From contig NZ_JAJLQW010000003.1 of the NCBI RefSeq assembly GCF_025548535.1, positions 124,001 through 188,000 of the forward strand: 64,000 nucleotides of DNA, in the 5' to 3' direction. The notes under the pieces were generated by a model. It had not been told where the DNA came from. It saw only the letters and a program-made list of their open reading frames with translations, and searched no databases. Every line of letters starts with the position of its first letter. Position 1 is the first letter of the stretch. This DNA comes from Undibacterium sp. Jales W-56. GTDB taxonomy: Bacteria > Pseudomonadota > Gammaproteobacteria > Burkholderiales > Burkholderiaceae_D. The position numbers and the translations under genes are program-made. Positions 1 to 9,089 of the stretch are shown one piece after another.

Positions 1-1
1 G

Positions 2-1852
2 GTTGTCATGGCAATTCCCATTGATCAAAAAATTGTTGCCGATATGCGCGAGCTATCGGCAATGCAAGTGAGCTTACTCACCAGCAAAAGCGACGGCAAC
101 TGGAAACCCGGCGTATCGACCCTGAACCGCGAGCAAGTTGAACAACTGGCGCAAATAGTTCCGAGAATCAGCGATAAAAGTCAACTCATCGCCGATCTGA
201 AAATCGGCGATGAAGATTACAGTGCGCGCGTCTTAAAGCTCGCTCAAAATGCCGAGCTGATGACCGTGGCGGTGCTGCAGATTTCGGTCAGTGAAGCGAT
301 TGCACCGTATAAAAAATTACAAAGAAATCTCTTGATACTCACGGTATTGGGTGTGTTTATCGCCAGCGTCATCAGCGTACTCACGACAAAAAGAATCACC
401 GGGCCTATGCGTCAATTAGCCGATACCGCCAAACGGTTGGGCGCTGGCGACTATACCGCCGCGATCACGGTAAAGCGGAACGATGAAATCGGGGATCTGG
501 CACAAACCTTCGCAACGATGCGCGACGGCATTGCCAATCGCGAAAAAGAAATCCGACGGCTGGCCTACTGGGACACACTGACCAATTTGCCGAATCGCGC
601 TTTGTTTGTCAGCATGCTGCAAGATGCGATCAAGCAGGCACAGGCAAAAGAACAGGCCTGTTTTGTATTGATGATGGATCTGGATCGTTTTAAGCATGTG
701 AATGACGTGATGGGCCATAGTTTCGGCGACCAATTACTCAAACAGGTAGCCCTCAGGCTCAGCAACGAACTTGGTCAGGGTGCCACCAAGCCGGCACGAC
801 TGGGCGGCGACGAATTCGCTGTTTTATTACCGAATTCTTCGCTGAAAGAAGCTCAAGAGCTTGCTACAAGAATTTTACAATCATTGGAAAAACCGATATC
901 GATTGAAGATCAAACCGTTGACTTGGGCGCTGGCATCGGTATTGCCGGTTTCCCGGACAACGCCAATGACGCAGAGTCTTTGCTGAGCCGCGCTGAAGTC
1001 GCGATGTACGCCGCCAAGCATGCGAACAGCGGCGCAGTCACATATATGCCGGAGATTGACAAAACCAGCCAGCAAAGTTTGTCGCTGCTGAGTGAGTTAC
1101 GAACAGCTTTAGAACAGGAAAATTTTCGCCTGTATGTACAGCCTAAAGTAGCGCTCGACAGTGGCAAGGTGATTGCAGTCGAAGCGCTGATACGCTGGAT
1201 CCATCCTGAGCGCGGCTTTATTTACCCGGACCAGTTTATTCCTTTTGCCGAACAAACCGGCTTCATCCGGCAATTGACGCGCTGGGTATTGAACGAAGCT
1301 GCCCGGGTTTGCAGCAGCTGGATTGCCGATGGTCACCAATTGAAGATGTCGGTCAATCTCTCTACCCGCGATTTGATGGACCAGGATTTACCGAATAAGT
1401 TTGCCGATATCCTGGAACGCCATCACATCACACCTGCCGCATTTTGTCTGGAAATTACCGAGAGCGCGATTATGGATGATCCGGTGCGTGCACAAAATAC
1501 CCTGGAACGGCTGCATGCGATGGGGACAGATTTATCGATCGATGATTTCGGCACCGGCTATTCATCGCTGGCCTATCTGAAAAGTCTGCCGGTTGACGAA
1601 CTCAAAATTGACAAATCATTTGTCCTGAAAATGGAGCAGGATATTGACGACACCAAGATCGTCAAATCGACCATTGATCTTGGTCACAATATGGGACTAC
1701 GGGTCGTCGCCGAAGGGGTAGAAAACAAGGAGGTAATGAGTTTACTCAAGGAGATGGGCTGCGATCAGGCACAAGGCTACTACATCAGTAAACCTATGCC
1801 ATCGGATCAGTTCCTGACATGGTTGCACATCTGGGAATCTGCGCAAAGCTGA
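2..1852 (+). CDS. Membrane GGDEF-EAL c-di-GMP enzyme, 5' end outside window
   Basis: Bifunctional-type c-di-GMP signalling protein. The frame is open to the window edge, so the start lies upstream; the visible N-terminus (residues 1-100 from the ATG at 8) looks like the distal half of a periplasmic cache-like sensor. A membrane segment follows at about 107-127, HAMP at 128-180, GGDEF at about 185-345 with an intact GGDEF signature at 266-270, and EAL at about 358-605 with an intact EAL at 392-394 and the DDFGTGYSS loop. The RxxD inhibitory site is absent upstream of GGDEF. Both active-site signatures are present, so either synthesis or hydrolysis of c-di-GMP is possible; GGDEF domains next to EAL often only bind GTP. 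It converges with the next diguanylate cyclase gene. Confidence 0.92.
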   Translation, partial: VVMAIPIDQKIVADMRELSAMQVSLLTSKSDGNWKPGVSTLNREQVEQLAQIVPRISDKSQLIADLKIGDEDYSARVLKLAQNAELMTVAVLQISVSEAIAPYKKLQRNLLILTVLGVFIASVISVLTTKRITGPMRQLADTAKRLGAGDYTAAITVKRNDEIGDLAQTFATMRDGIANREKEIRRLAYWDTLTNLPNRALFVSMLQDAIKQAQAKEQACFVLMMDLDRFKHVNDVMGHSFGDQLLKQVALRLSNELGQGATKPARLGGDEFAVLLPNSSLKEAQELATRILQSLEKPISIEDQTVDLGAGIGIAGFPDNANDAESLLSRAEVAMYAAKHANSGAVTYMPEIDKTSQQSLSLLSELRTALEQENFRLYVQPKVALDSGKVIAVEALIRWIHPERGFIYPDQFIPFAEQTGFIRQLTRWVLNEAARVCSSWIADGHQLKMSVNLSTRDLMDQDLPNKFADILERHHITPAAFCLEITESAIMDDPVRAQNTLERLHAMGTDLSIDDFGTGYSSLAYLKSLPVDELKIDKSFVLKMEQDIDDTKIVKSTIDLGHNMGLRVVAEGVENKEVMSLLKEMGCDQAQGYYISKPMPSDQFLTWLHIWESAQS

Positions 1853-1922
1853 GCGCCGCTGGTGACAAAGTATGCGCAGATACATACACGGTAGCGCAAT
1901 GGGCAATCGAAGATAAAGGATC

Positions 1923-3653
1923 TCAGACTAAATGTATCTGCGTGGTTTTACGATCCTGCTTGCGCTTATACATACGGCTGTCAGCGATCTTAATCAGTCG
2001 CACATAATCTTCGCCATCCTCGGGATAACTGGCCCAGCCTATCGACACCCCGACGCTGACGATCACGTCGTCTAGCGCAATCGGCTCCTCTACCAGACTG
2101 GAAATTTTCTCGACCATGTTATGAATGTCAATGGAGTTCTTGGTATCTTTCAATAACAAAACAAACTCATCGCCACCGTAGCGAGCCACGGTATCGGTGT
2201 CGCGGATTGCCGCTTTCAGACGCGCTGCGATAATCACCAGGGCGCGGTCGCCGGCATCGTGACCATGATTATCGTTGATGTCTTTAAAGCGGTCGAGATC
2301 AACAAACAATAAGGTAAATACCTCTAAACCATAGGCCTTATTGATCGCATTCTTTTGCAGATAATTGATTTGCGCAAACAAAGACTCGCGGTTCGCGACC
2401 TGGGTCAATTTATCGAAACGCAGCTTGTTTTCCATTTCAATCAAGGTTTGCGCCAGGATACCGATTTCATCATCGCGTCGTATATGCAGCTCTGGCAAAG
2501 CCTGCCCATCGCCAAACTTTTCTGCAGCGCTGGTCAATTTACGGATATCGCGAATCACCCGGTCGACTATCGTCAAACCTATGGTCAGGGCAAATACGAC
2601 ACAAGCAACCGCAATCACCAGACTCTGGAAAAATCCCTGATTAATACTGCTCATAAAATCAGAGCGCGGTACCGCGACTACCGTCAACCAATTCAATCCC
2701 TGCCGGACTCCCAAAGATGAAACCGCTACATCTACCGTGCCGATCGCCAGCTGCAACTGCTGAGTAGAAGAAATGGCGTTGTTGTCCTGCAAAATCTTTC
2801 TCTGCCAGTAATCGCTTTTTTTATAAGTTTCGCTAATCAATGGCGACTTCATCTCAGACGCCAACAAGCGTTCAGGTACGCCATTTACCCGCCTCACCGC
2901 CGATTCTTCACCAGACGTAGCGACGATATAACCTTCGCTGTCGATAATATAAGCAACGCTGTTTTTACTGATGTCCAAAGTGCGCAAAAAATCGGATAAG
3001 ACTTTTAAAGTCACATCAGTCGCTACCACGCCAGCCAAGGAGCGGTCTTGCCGATGGATCGCTTTTGCCAGAGTGATCGTGGGTTCAGCAGACGTAAAGT
3101 CATTGTAAATTTTTGACCATATGGGTTGAGTTGCCTGCACAGCAGATTGATACCAAGGACGCTGGCGAGGATCATATTGATCCGTACGGAGCTTGTCGGA
3201 GCGATCGCCAGGCGCTTTTACTTTGTACACCTGACGCAAGGGAGCGTTCGGCTCATGCCAATACAATTCGACAAAATCGTTTCTGATCCTGAACACGCCA
3301 ATCATGCGGCCATCTGCACCGCCGTAATAAACATAATTGTTCACATCCATGAACAAGCCGCTGGCAGCCCATAATTTGTCTTCCAGGTTATGCAGATCGT
3401 CTGAGAAGTTTTGCGTCTGCGGTTGTTTCTTCGGATCCGGCGCAACCGATTCGAGCACAATCAATGCACTATCGAGGTGCCGTTCAGTTGCACTACTGAT
3501 ACGGTTGACCATATCAATCAATATTCTTTGAGTCAAGGTATGAACCGCATCAGTACCTGCCTTCATCGATACCCAGGCAATAGCTACAGATACGCCTATC
3601 ACCAGCACGGTAATTGGTACGACCAGCTCTCGGCGTAATGAGGACTTGCTCAT
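1923..3653 (-). CDS. Diguanylate cyclase with periplasmic dCache sensor and HAMP
   Basis: Predicted inner-membrane diguanylate cyclase making c-di-GMP from two GTP. Order: membrane helix (about 10-28), large periplasmic double-cache sensor (about 35-330), second helix, HAMP, then a C-terminal GGDEF domain with intact GGDEF at 493-497. An RxxD inhibitory site (RDTD) lies five residues upstream, so product feedback inhibition is likely. I use the ATG at 3653 (protein begins MSKSSL); a TTG ten codons upstream at 3683 is possible but has no good ribosome binding site, while the ATG has AAGGA very close to it. The cache domain suggests sensing of a small organic ligand such as an amino acid or carboxylate (family inference). 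Confidence 0.9.
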   Translation of the reverse strand: MSKSSLRRELVVPITVLVIGVSVAIAWVSMKAGTDAVHTLTQRILIDMVNRISSATERHLDSALIVLESVAPDPKKQPQTQNFSDDLHNLEDKLWAASGLFMDVNNYVYYGGADGRMIGVFRIRNDFVELYWHEPNAPLRQVYKVKAPGDRSDKLRTDQYDPRQRPWYQSAVQATQPIWSKIYNDFTSAEPTITLAKAIHRQDRSLAGVVATDVTLKVLSDFLRTLDISKNSVAYIIDSEGYIVATSGEESAVRRVNGVPERLLASEMKSPLISETYKKSDYWQRKILQDNNAISSTQQLQLAIGTVDVAVSSLGVRQGLNWLTVVAVPRSDFMSSINQGFFQSLVIAVACVVFALTIGLTIVDRVIRDIRKLTSAAEKFGDGQALPELHIRRDDEIGILAQTLIEMENKLRFDKLTQVANRESLFAQINYLQKNAINKAYGLEVFTLLFVDLDRFKDINDNHGHDAGDRALVIIAARLKAAIRDTDTVARYGGDEFVLLLKDTKNSIDIHNMVEKISSLVEEPIALDDVIVSVGVSIGWASYPEDGEDYVRLIKIADSRMYKRKQDRKTTQIHLV

Positions 3654-4301
3654 TTCCTTAGGTTCCTGGCGACGATCCGACAAGTGCGTTGAATTACCCT
3701 GCCGCTATCGGTAAAGGTCTTTCACTTTTTTTCTATTGCCCAAAAATTGAATTAGCATCGCTTCGGTCGTGAATTGCTTCAACATGACCCAGTTCGGCAA
3801 CAGCCTCATTTGATATACCTGACTTGATGCGCCAACCTGAGATAGTATCTGAATAGCGTCAAATGTATGCGCACTTAACAATATAAAGAGGCTTGCTTAA
3901 ACATGGTAGGAAATACCATCAGCATATCCAGTATTTTTTGGCAGAGCGTTGTTAAAGTAAATACCAGATGGCGGAGATTCATTTAAAATTTTTTATTGAA
4001 ATCTCATCCTTTATTTGCTTAAACTAAATTCATGTACCCGTACGTTGAGAAAATTACAAAACAAGCGATGACTCATCCCAGATTACTCTTATTCTTAAAT
4101 TGCTTATTGAGTACGGCTGTCCGGGTGCCGCATTGAATGCGGTCGCAGGCAATTTTCCGACTCCGTATCTGATTGATAGCACCGCAACGCATATCAGTCT
4201 AGGCTGACATGACGATTTTTAATCCCAAGAAACGCGGTTTGGTATATGTCACTGCAAGTCGGCAATTAAGTTGATAACTAAGTAAGTACACGGATCATGT
4301 T
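3654..4301. other. Intergenic region, about 650 bases, no gene seen
   Basis: AT-rich stretch between the cache-GGDEF gene and the truncated haemoglobin gene. A sigma-70-like promoter can be read on the plus strand: TTGAAA at 3996-4001, an 18-base spacer and TAAACT at 4020-4025, but it is about 280 bases from the haemoglobin start. A 32-codon open stretch at 4112-4207 reads like protein but has no start; it may be a decayed gene fragment. I see no tRNA or other RNA gene. Confidence 0.4.
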
Positions 4302-4766
4302 ATGCGCAATACGCCTCTATACAAAACCTTGCAGGCATTATTGATCAGCCTGCCCTTGCTCGTAGCGGCGCCGGATAATTCCGCGCAAACCGGTACCGAT
4401 GCCCTGTATCGGGCGCTCGGCAGCGAGACTGGCATCAACCTGATCGTGGACGACCTGATGGTCTTGATACTGGCCGATGCGCGCATCAAAGATTCGTTCA
4501 AAGAAACCAATATCAAGCGCCTGAGCAAATTACTTAAAGAGCAGTTTTGTGTCATCGGCGGTGGTCCGTGCAACTACACCGGCGACGATATGAAATTGGT
4601 GCACGACAAATTGGGCATCACAGTGAGTCAATTCAATGCCCTGGTCGAGGATTTACAAATCGCGATGGAAAAGCACCAGATTCCATCATCGGTGCAAAAT
4701 AAATTGCTCGCCAAATTGGCGCCGATGAAGAGAGACATTGTGGCGCCGAGAGTTGCAAAGGAGTGA
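4302..4766 (+). CDS. Exported group 1 truncated haemoglobin (paralogue 1)
   Basis: Small 2-on-2 globin, 154 aa, with an N-terminal signal peptide (about 1-29), so probably periplasmic. The globin starts at about residue 33. The proximal haem ligand is most likely His101 in a VHDKLGIT segment, matching the family pattern. The position normally occupied by the distal B10 tyrosine is Met here (VDDLMVLIL). Cys83 and Cys90 bracket the GGGP segment and are conserved in the second copy at 57077-57520, so a disulphide is possible. Role is not known from sequence: oxygen, NO or redox chemistry in the periplasm are candidates. It lies among c-di-GMP genes but is not in an obvious operon. Confidence 0.88.
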   Translation: MRNTPLYKTLQALLISLPLLVAAPDNSAQTGTDALYRALGSETGINLIVDDLMVLILADARIKDSFKETNIKRLSKLLKEQFCVIGGGPCNYTGDDMKLVHDKLGITVSQFNALVEDLQIAMEKHQIPSSVQNKLLAKLAPMKRDIVAPRVAKE

Positions 4767-5082
4767 ATCAAGGCGCATCCGAACCCGAACCCACCTTAAG
4801 CAGTCCGACGACAATACAGCGAGCTATTGCTTGTCACGATACAAACATCAACGTCGACTGTTGTTGTGTCGGCAAAAACGATGAATATGGCTTGCAAAGC
4901 AATGTAAATAGCGCAAAATGAAGCCGCATCTGCGGTTTTGGCCTGTTATTTGACGATAGCAGGTCTATATTCCAAGTAAAACGGGCAACAACAAAATACC
5001 TCCGGCAGCGCCCATCAGGCATTCGCCGGTTTTGCTTTTTAACAGCGAAGCTAAAGCACCAGCTACCAGACAGGAGCTTGTA

Positions 5083-5601
5083 ATGATGACCGTGCCCATC
5101 ATTATTGATTTTGAAGCATCAGGATTTGGTAAGGGCAGTTATCCCATCGAGGTCGGCTTCTCCGGCCGGCATGGTGAGGGCTGGTGCACCTTGATCCGTC
5201 CCGAGGATGACTGGAATCACTGGGACCTTGATGCCGCCAAGGTGCACCATATACCGCGTGAAATTCTGGTTGAGCGTGGCCGCTCTGCCATCTACGTCGC
5301 TGACCAGCTGAACTATTTTTTAAGCGGCTATACCGTTTACACGGATGGCTGGACGCAAGACTACGTCTGGATGGCACGCCTGTTCGATGCCGCTCAAAAA
5401 GTACCGCGCTTTAAATTGGCCGATCTGCGTGAAATCATCTCGAATGAGCAAGAGACGCGCTGGCATGCCACCAAAGATCGCGTTCAGGAAGAGCTGCACG
5501 TCTCACGCCATCGTGCCAGCAGCGACGCCCGCATCCTGCAGTTAACCTGGTTGCGCACCTTTGACTCCCAACTGGATGTTGACGACTGCAGAACGCAGTA
5601 A
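5083..5601 (+). CDS. DEDDh-type 3'-5' exonuclease (RNase T/DnaQ-like)
   Basis: Predicted 172-aa single-domain exonuclease. Exo I motif DFE is at residues 9-11, an acidic residue follows near 93 (QDYVW), and the Exo III histidine-aspartate pair is His143/Asp148 (HRASSD), which fits the DEDDh pattern with two metal ions. Such stand-alone proteins trim DNA or RNA 3' ends. The start is the ATG at 5083, preceded by CAGGAG at 5071-5076; a TTG at 5032 in frame gives a longer but unsupported N-terminus. Substrate is not evident, and the gene stands alone. Confidence 0.82.
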   Translation: MMTVPIIIDFEASGFGKGSYPIEVGFSGRHGEGWCTLIRPEDDWNHWDLDAAKVHHIPREILVERGRSAIYVADQLNYFLSGYTVYTDGWTQDYVWMARLFDAAQKVPRFKLADLREIISNEQETRWHATKDRVQEELHVSRHRASSDARILQLTWLRTFDSQLDVDDCRTQ

Positions 5602-5733
5602 TTCCAGGTCGCACATGCGCGCCGGGCATGCCAGAACCGCTATCGGTTTAGCACAACCATTGTGATTAGCGACAAACCAGTCATTCTCATTGCATCTACC
5701 AAGACACCCTGACTACACACTCTCAGACAAATC

Positions 5734-6855
5734 ATGCTCAAAAAAATACTTACACGTGGCACCATCGGTCTCTTCCTACTGCTGCTCGCAGTGCTTGCCT
5801 ACCTGCTGTTTGCCCCCGTGGCGATCCAGCCTGTCGCTTGGCAAGCGCCGCCCTATACCGGTTATACCGGAGCCCATGCCCGCAACCACGAACTGTCTGG
5901 CTTACAGGTCATATCCCTCGGCAACGAATCCGGCCCCGAGCATATTTTGCCCGGTCCTGACGGCAAGCTGTACGCGGCAGTGGCGTCCGGTGCGATCTTG
6001 CGTATGCAGCCCGACGGTTCACAACTTGACACCTGGATGTCGATGGGCGAACGCGTATTAGGATTTGCGTTTGACGCCAGGGGGCGCATGATCGTCGCCA
6101 TGCCGTCACGCGGCTTGCTCATGATTGATCAGGACAAAAAAGTCAGTGATCTGGTCACGCAGGTTAATCAAGTCCCAGTGCAGTTTGTGGATGCCGTAGT
6201 GGTGGCCCAAAATGGCAAAATCTATTTCACCGATGCGACACAGCGTTTTGGCGTCAATGCATTTGGCGGCGTGCTGAATGCCAGCATGCTCGATTTTTTA
6301 GAACATTCCTGTACCGGACGCGTGCTTGAATACGATCCGGCATCGGCGGGTACCCGCGTATTAGCCGATGGATTCTGTTTTTCCAATGGCATCGCGCTCA
6401 GCCAGGATGAACAGCATCTGTTCGTCAGCGAGACCGCCGGTTATCGCGTATGGAAGCTTTCAATACTGGCGGATAAGTTGCAACTCCAGAATCCTCCGAA
6501 TCCGCAACTGGCCTCAGTGGTGCTGGATAATTTGCCGGGTTTCCCGGACAACCTGATGCGCGGCACCGATGGCAAATTGTGGGTCGGCATCGTCAAACCG
6601 CGCAGCGCTGATTTCGACAAAATGTCGGTCAAGCCGTGGTTGCGCTCGCTGGTCCTGCGGCTGCCGCGCTCAATGTGGAAAGTGCCGCAAGATTACGGCC
6701 ACGTGATTGCCTTCGATGAAACCGGCAAAGTACTCAAGGATATGCAAGACCCCAGCGGCGCCTATCCAGAAACCTCCGGCGTCACCGAAACCGCCGATCG
6801 CCTGTATCTCCAGAGCCTGCGCGCCCGCAGCATCGCCTGGCTGGCAAAAAAATGA
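5734..6855 (+). CDS. Membrane-anchored SMP-30/strictosidine-synthase-like beta-propeller protein
   Basis: 373-aa protein with one N-terminal hydrophobic segment (about 8-30) and a six-bladed propeller of the SMP-30/gluconolactonase/strictosidine synthase superfamily. Characteristic stretches are GPEHILPGPDGKLYAA near 68, ADGFCFSNGIALS near 215 and GFPDNLMRGTDGKLWVG near 268. Members of this branch (similar to animal APMAP) are usually lactonases or arylesterases with a calcium ion; the substrate cannot be told. The anchor suggests the domain lies in the periplasm. It is monocistronic by spacing. Confidence 0.85.
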   Translation: MLKKILTRGTIGLFLLLLAVLAYLLFAPVAIQPVAWQAPPYTGYTGAHARNHELSGLQVISLGNESGPEHILPGPDGKLYAAVASGAILRMQPDGSQLDTWMSMGERVLGFAFDARGRMIVAMPSRGLLMIDQDKKVSDLVTQVNQVPVQFVDAVVVAQNGKIYFTDATQRFGVNAFGGVLNASMLDFLEHSCTGRVLEYDPASAGTRVLADGFCFSNGIALSQDEQHLFVSETAGYRVWKLSILADKLQLQNPPNPQLASVVLDNLPGFPDNLMRGTDGKLWVGIVKPRSADFDKMSVKPWLRSLVLRLPRSMWKVPQDYGHVIAFDETGKVLKDMQDPSGAYPETSGVTETADRLYLQSLRARSIAWLAKK

Positions 6856-7003
6856 CGCGGCAGAACAACAGGCATCACGGAATTTTCTAAAGCGCAGATT
6901 GCCTTAAGAGAACACTTTCATCTGCATTGTCGAGACAAATGCATTGCCAAAACGCGAGGCAGTGGTATTTAACTTGATGCAAAGCAAAACTTGTCAAAAA
7001 TAC

Positions 7004-7032
7004 TTGGCTTGACTATATCAAAACGCTATAAA
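7004..7032 (+). promoter_or_regulatory. Sigma-70-type promoter of the borosin locus
   Basis: TTGGCT (7004-7009), a 17-base spacer and TATAAA (7027-7032) give a near-consensus promoter. Transcription would start near 7039, leaving a leader of about 40 bases before the precursor ATG at 7081. GTGAG at 7071-7075 is the probable ribosome binding site. Confidence 0.65.
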
Positions 7033-7080
7033 ATTCTCTGCTGTAACACATTCATTCTTCCACAACTAAAGTGAGTCATT

Positions 7081-7296
7081 ATGTCTAAATTATTGGATTA
7101 CCTGAATATTCTGGATAAAGATGCAGCAGCGCGTGAAGCGCACAAAAAAGATCCGAAAGGCGCGATGAAAAAATTTGGGTTAAGTGATCATGAACAAGAA
7201 GCGTTTATTTCTGGAGATAAAAAGAGAGTTGCAAAGTTGATTGGTGTTCACGAAGATACTCTTCCTGCTATTCAAATGCCTCAATTTGCTGCTTAA
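7081..7296 (+). CDS. Split borosin RiPP precursor peptide
   Basis: 71-aa peptide. Residues 1-54 match, as I recall it, the borosin-binding leader of SonA from Shewanella oneidensis: MS.L.D at the start, DA at 14-15, a K..P pair at 22-25, Met29, GL at 33-34, and GD at 45-46. These leaders have a fold like the alpha subunit of LigAB dioxygenases and can be annotated that way. The C-terminal tail from Gly55, ending PAIQMPQFAA, is the likely core; SonA has the same total length and is N-methylated close to the equivalent of residues 63-65. Pro62 and Pro67 cannot be N-methylated. The matching methyltransferase is 1.8 kb downstream. The gene is AT-rich, unlike most of the window. Confidence 0.88.
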   Translation: MSKLLDYLNILDKDAAAREAHKKDPKGAMKKFGLSDHEQEAFISGDKKRVAKLIGVHEDTLPAIQMPQFAA

Positions 7297-7311
7297 AGAA
7301 AGCAAAATCTC

Positions 7312-9069
7312 GTGGCGAACTTAAAGTTAAATGCTAATTCTATATTTACTAATTTAATTTTTTTGATTGCCCTCCTTTTTTCATCAATTGCTGCTTCCGA
7401 CGAACCAAATTCAAATAATGAGCTACTTAATTTAGCTACTCAATATTTAGGTTCAGCTCCAGAAAAAGCATTTGATACTTTTGCTAGACTTGAAAAACTG
7501 CGACCTACCTTTACTCCCAAGCAAACTGATAGGTACTATCTTCTCAAAGCTTCATGGCTGGGCTTTAGTGGTATGCATAGAGATCGAATCGAATTGATTC
7601 AATCTTATATTGCACAAGTTTCTGATATAGATAGCAAAGTCAAATTTTTATATGAGTTATCTGACGCATATACAAATCAAGGTGAGTATGAGAACGCTTT
7701 GAGTGCAATGAATCAAAGTATATCTCTGTTACCCCAAATATCGGATATGCAAGCAAAGCTAAGTATGTTGCAATCTGCAGCTACTTTGTTTAAGTCTTTG
7801 CATGCCTATGATGATGCTATTTTGTATGCTCAACGTATGTATCTAATAGATCCAAATAGATCTAACAAATTGGCGACATGTTTAGGGAGTAGTAATGAAA
7901 TTGAAATTAACTTTTTGAGGGGATCCCGTAATTTAGCGAAAGCTGCTTTACCTATGGCGATTCAAGTTTGTCAGGAAAATGGAATTGCAGCAATTGCCCT
8001 TATGTTGAAAGCACTAGATGCCGTCGACTCAGTAAATTCTGGATTAACTGAGCAAGGTTTGAAAACAGGATTGACAGTATTAACTGAATTTGCAAAAACA
8101 AACGAAAATTCTGATTATGTAATTCAGTTAAAGGAAGGTATTGCCCGCGCATATCTGAAATTGAGCAATCTAAATCAAGCAGAACATTTTGCTGATCAAG
8201 CTTATCAACAGGCGAAATCAAGAAATCTTGTTCAATTATTAGAAAAAACTAGCAGAACCATGGCAGCAATCAAACGCGCACAAGGTCAATTCTCCAGCGC
8301 ACTCGAATACTACGACACCAGCCTCGCGCTGAAAGACAAAATTCTCGACGATCAATTGCATAAAAATCTCGCTTATCAGCGCGTCAAATACGATAGCCAG
8401 GACAAGGCAAACCAGCTGAGTTTGCTCGAACAAAAAAACAAAACCCTGGCAATTGCGCGTCAGCTGGAGAAGCGCAATAATCAAAACCTGATTTTGCTGG
8501 TGACGCTGATCTCGGTCATGTTACTGATCCTGACTGCATGGCTGATCCGCATCTGGCAGCAAAAAAATCAATTCCGTGAGACCGCGCAAATTGATGGACT
8601 GACGCAGATCAGCAATCGCGCTCACTTTATTGCCGGCGGTGTGCAGGCGATGCAGTCGAATCATGCGGCGGTTAGTGTGATCTTGTTCGATATGGATTTT
8701 TTTAAACGTATCAACGACAGCTTCGGCCATGCGGTCGGTGATTGGGTGTTGCGCACTGTGGCAGAGAAAATCAAAACGCTGCTGGGAAAAAAAGACTTGT
8801 TCGGCCGTCTCGGCGGCGAAGAATTCGTGATCTGCGCACCGGGCGCTAGTGAAGCAGAGACGGTAGCGCTGGCAGAGCGCTGCCGTGTCGCCATCATGGA
8901 GATCGATACCAATCCCAGCGGCTATCGCTTCCCGATTTCTGCAAGCTTCGGTGTCGCCACCCGCGCCGCACATGCCTCTACCAGTTTTGAAGATATGCTG
9001 GCAGCCGCTGATAAAGCGCTGTACGTATCAAAAACAGATGGACGCAATCGCGTTTCGGCTTTTCAATAA
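7312..9069 (+). CDS. TPR-sensor diguanylate cyclase inside the borosin locus
   Basis: 585-aa membrane diguanylate cyclase. It has a signal sequence (about 1-30, ending near SSIAAS), a TPR-rich periplasmic region (about 35-370), a coiled-coil-like stretch, one membrane helix (about 393-416), and a C-terminal GGDEF domain with an active GGEEF at 501-505. The RxxD inhibitory site is degenerate (GKKD). Start is GTG at 7312, 15 bases after the precursor stop, so the two genes are probably co-transcribed. Base composition changes sharply near 8255 (about residue 315): AT-rich before, GC-rich after. The sensor half therefore looks to have a different origin from the catalytic half. Ligand is unknown; the context suggests a link to the borosin peptide. 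Confidence 0.9.
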   Translation: MANLKLNANSIFTNLIFLIALLFSSIAASDEPNSNNELLNLATQYLGSAPEKAFDTFARLEKLRPTFTPKQTDRYYLLKASWLGFSGMHRDRIELIQSYIAQVSDIDSKVKFLYELSDAYTNQGEYENALSAMNQSISLLPQISDMQAKLSMLQSAATLFKSLHAYDDAILYAQRMYLIDPNRSNKLATCLGSSNEIEINFLRGSRNLAKAALPMAIQVCQENGIAAIALMLKALDAVDSVNSGLTEQGLKTGLTVLTEFAKTNENSDYVIQLKEGIARAYLKLSNLNQAEHFADQAYQQAKSRNLVQLLEKTSRTMAAIKRAQGQFSSALEYYDTSLALKDKILDDQLHKNLAYQRVKYDSQDKANQLSLLEQKNKTLAIARQLEKRNNQNLILLVTLISVMLLILTAWLIRIWQQKNQFRETAQIDGLTQISNRAHFIAGGVQAMQSNHAAVSVILFDMDFFKRINDSFGHAVGDWVLRTVAEKIKTLLGKKDLFGRLGGEEFVICAPGASEAETVALAERCRVAIMEIDTNPSGYRFPISASFGVATRAAHASTSFEDMLAAADKALYVSKTDGRNRVSAFQ

Positions 9070-9089
9070 CACCCACATCAAAGTAATCA

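Noticed and set aside
4112..4207. 32-codon protein-like stretch before the first globin
   Set aside because: No start codon and no recognisable family; possibly a decayed fragment but not supportable as a gene.
7081..7296. Annotation as LigA-type extradiol dioxygenase alpha subunit
   Set aside because: The leader shares that fold, but no LigB-type catalytic gene is nearby, and a borosin methyltransferase is. The tail is a core-like peptide.
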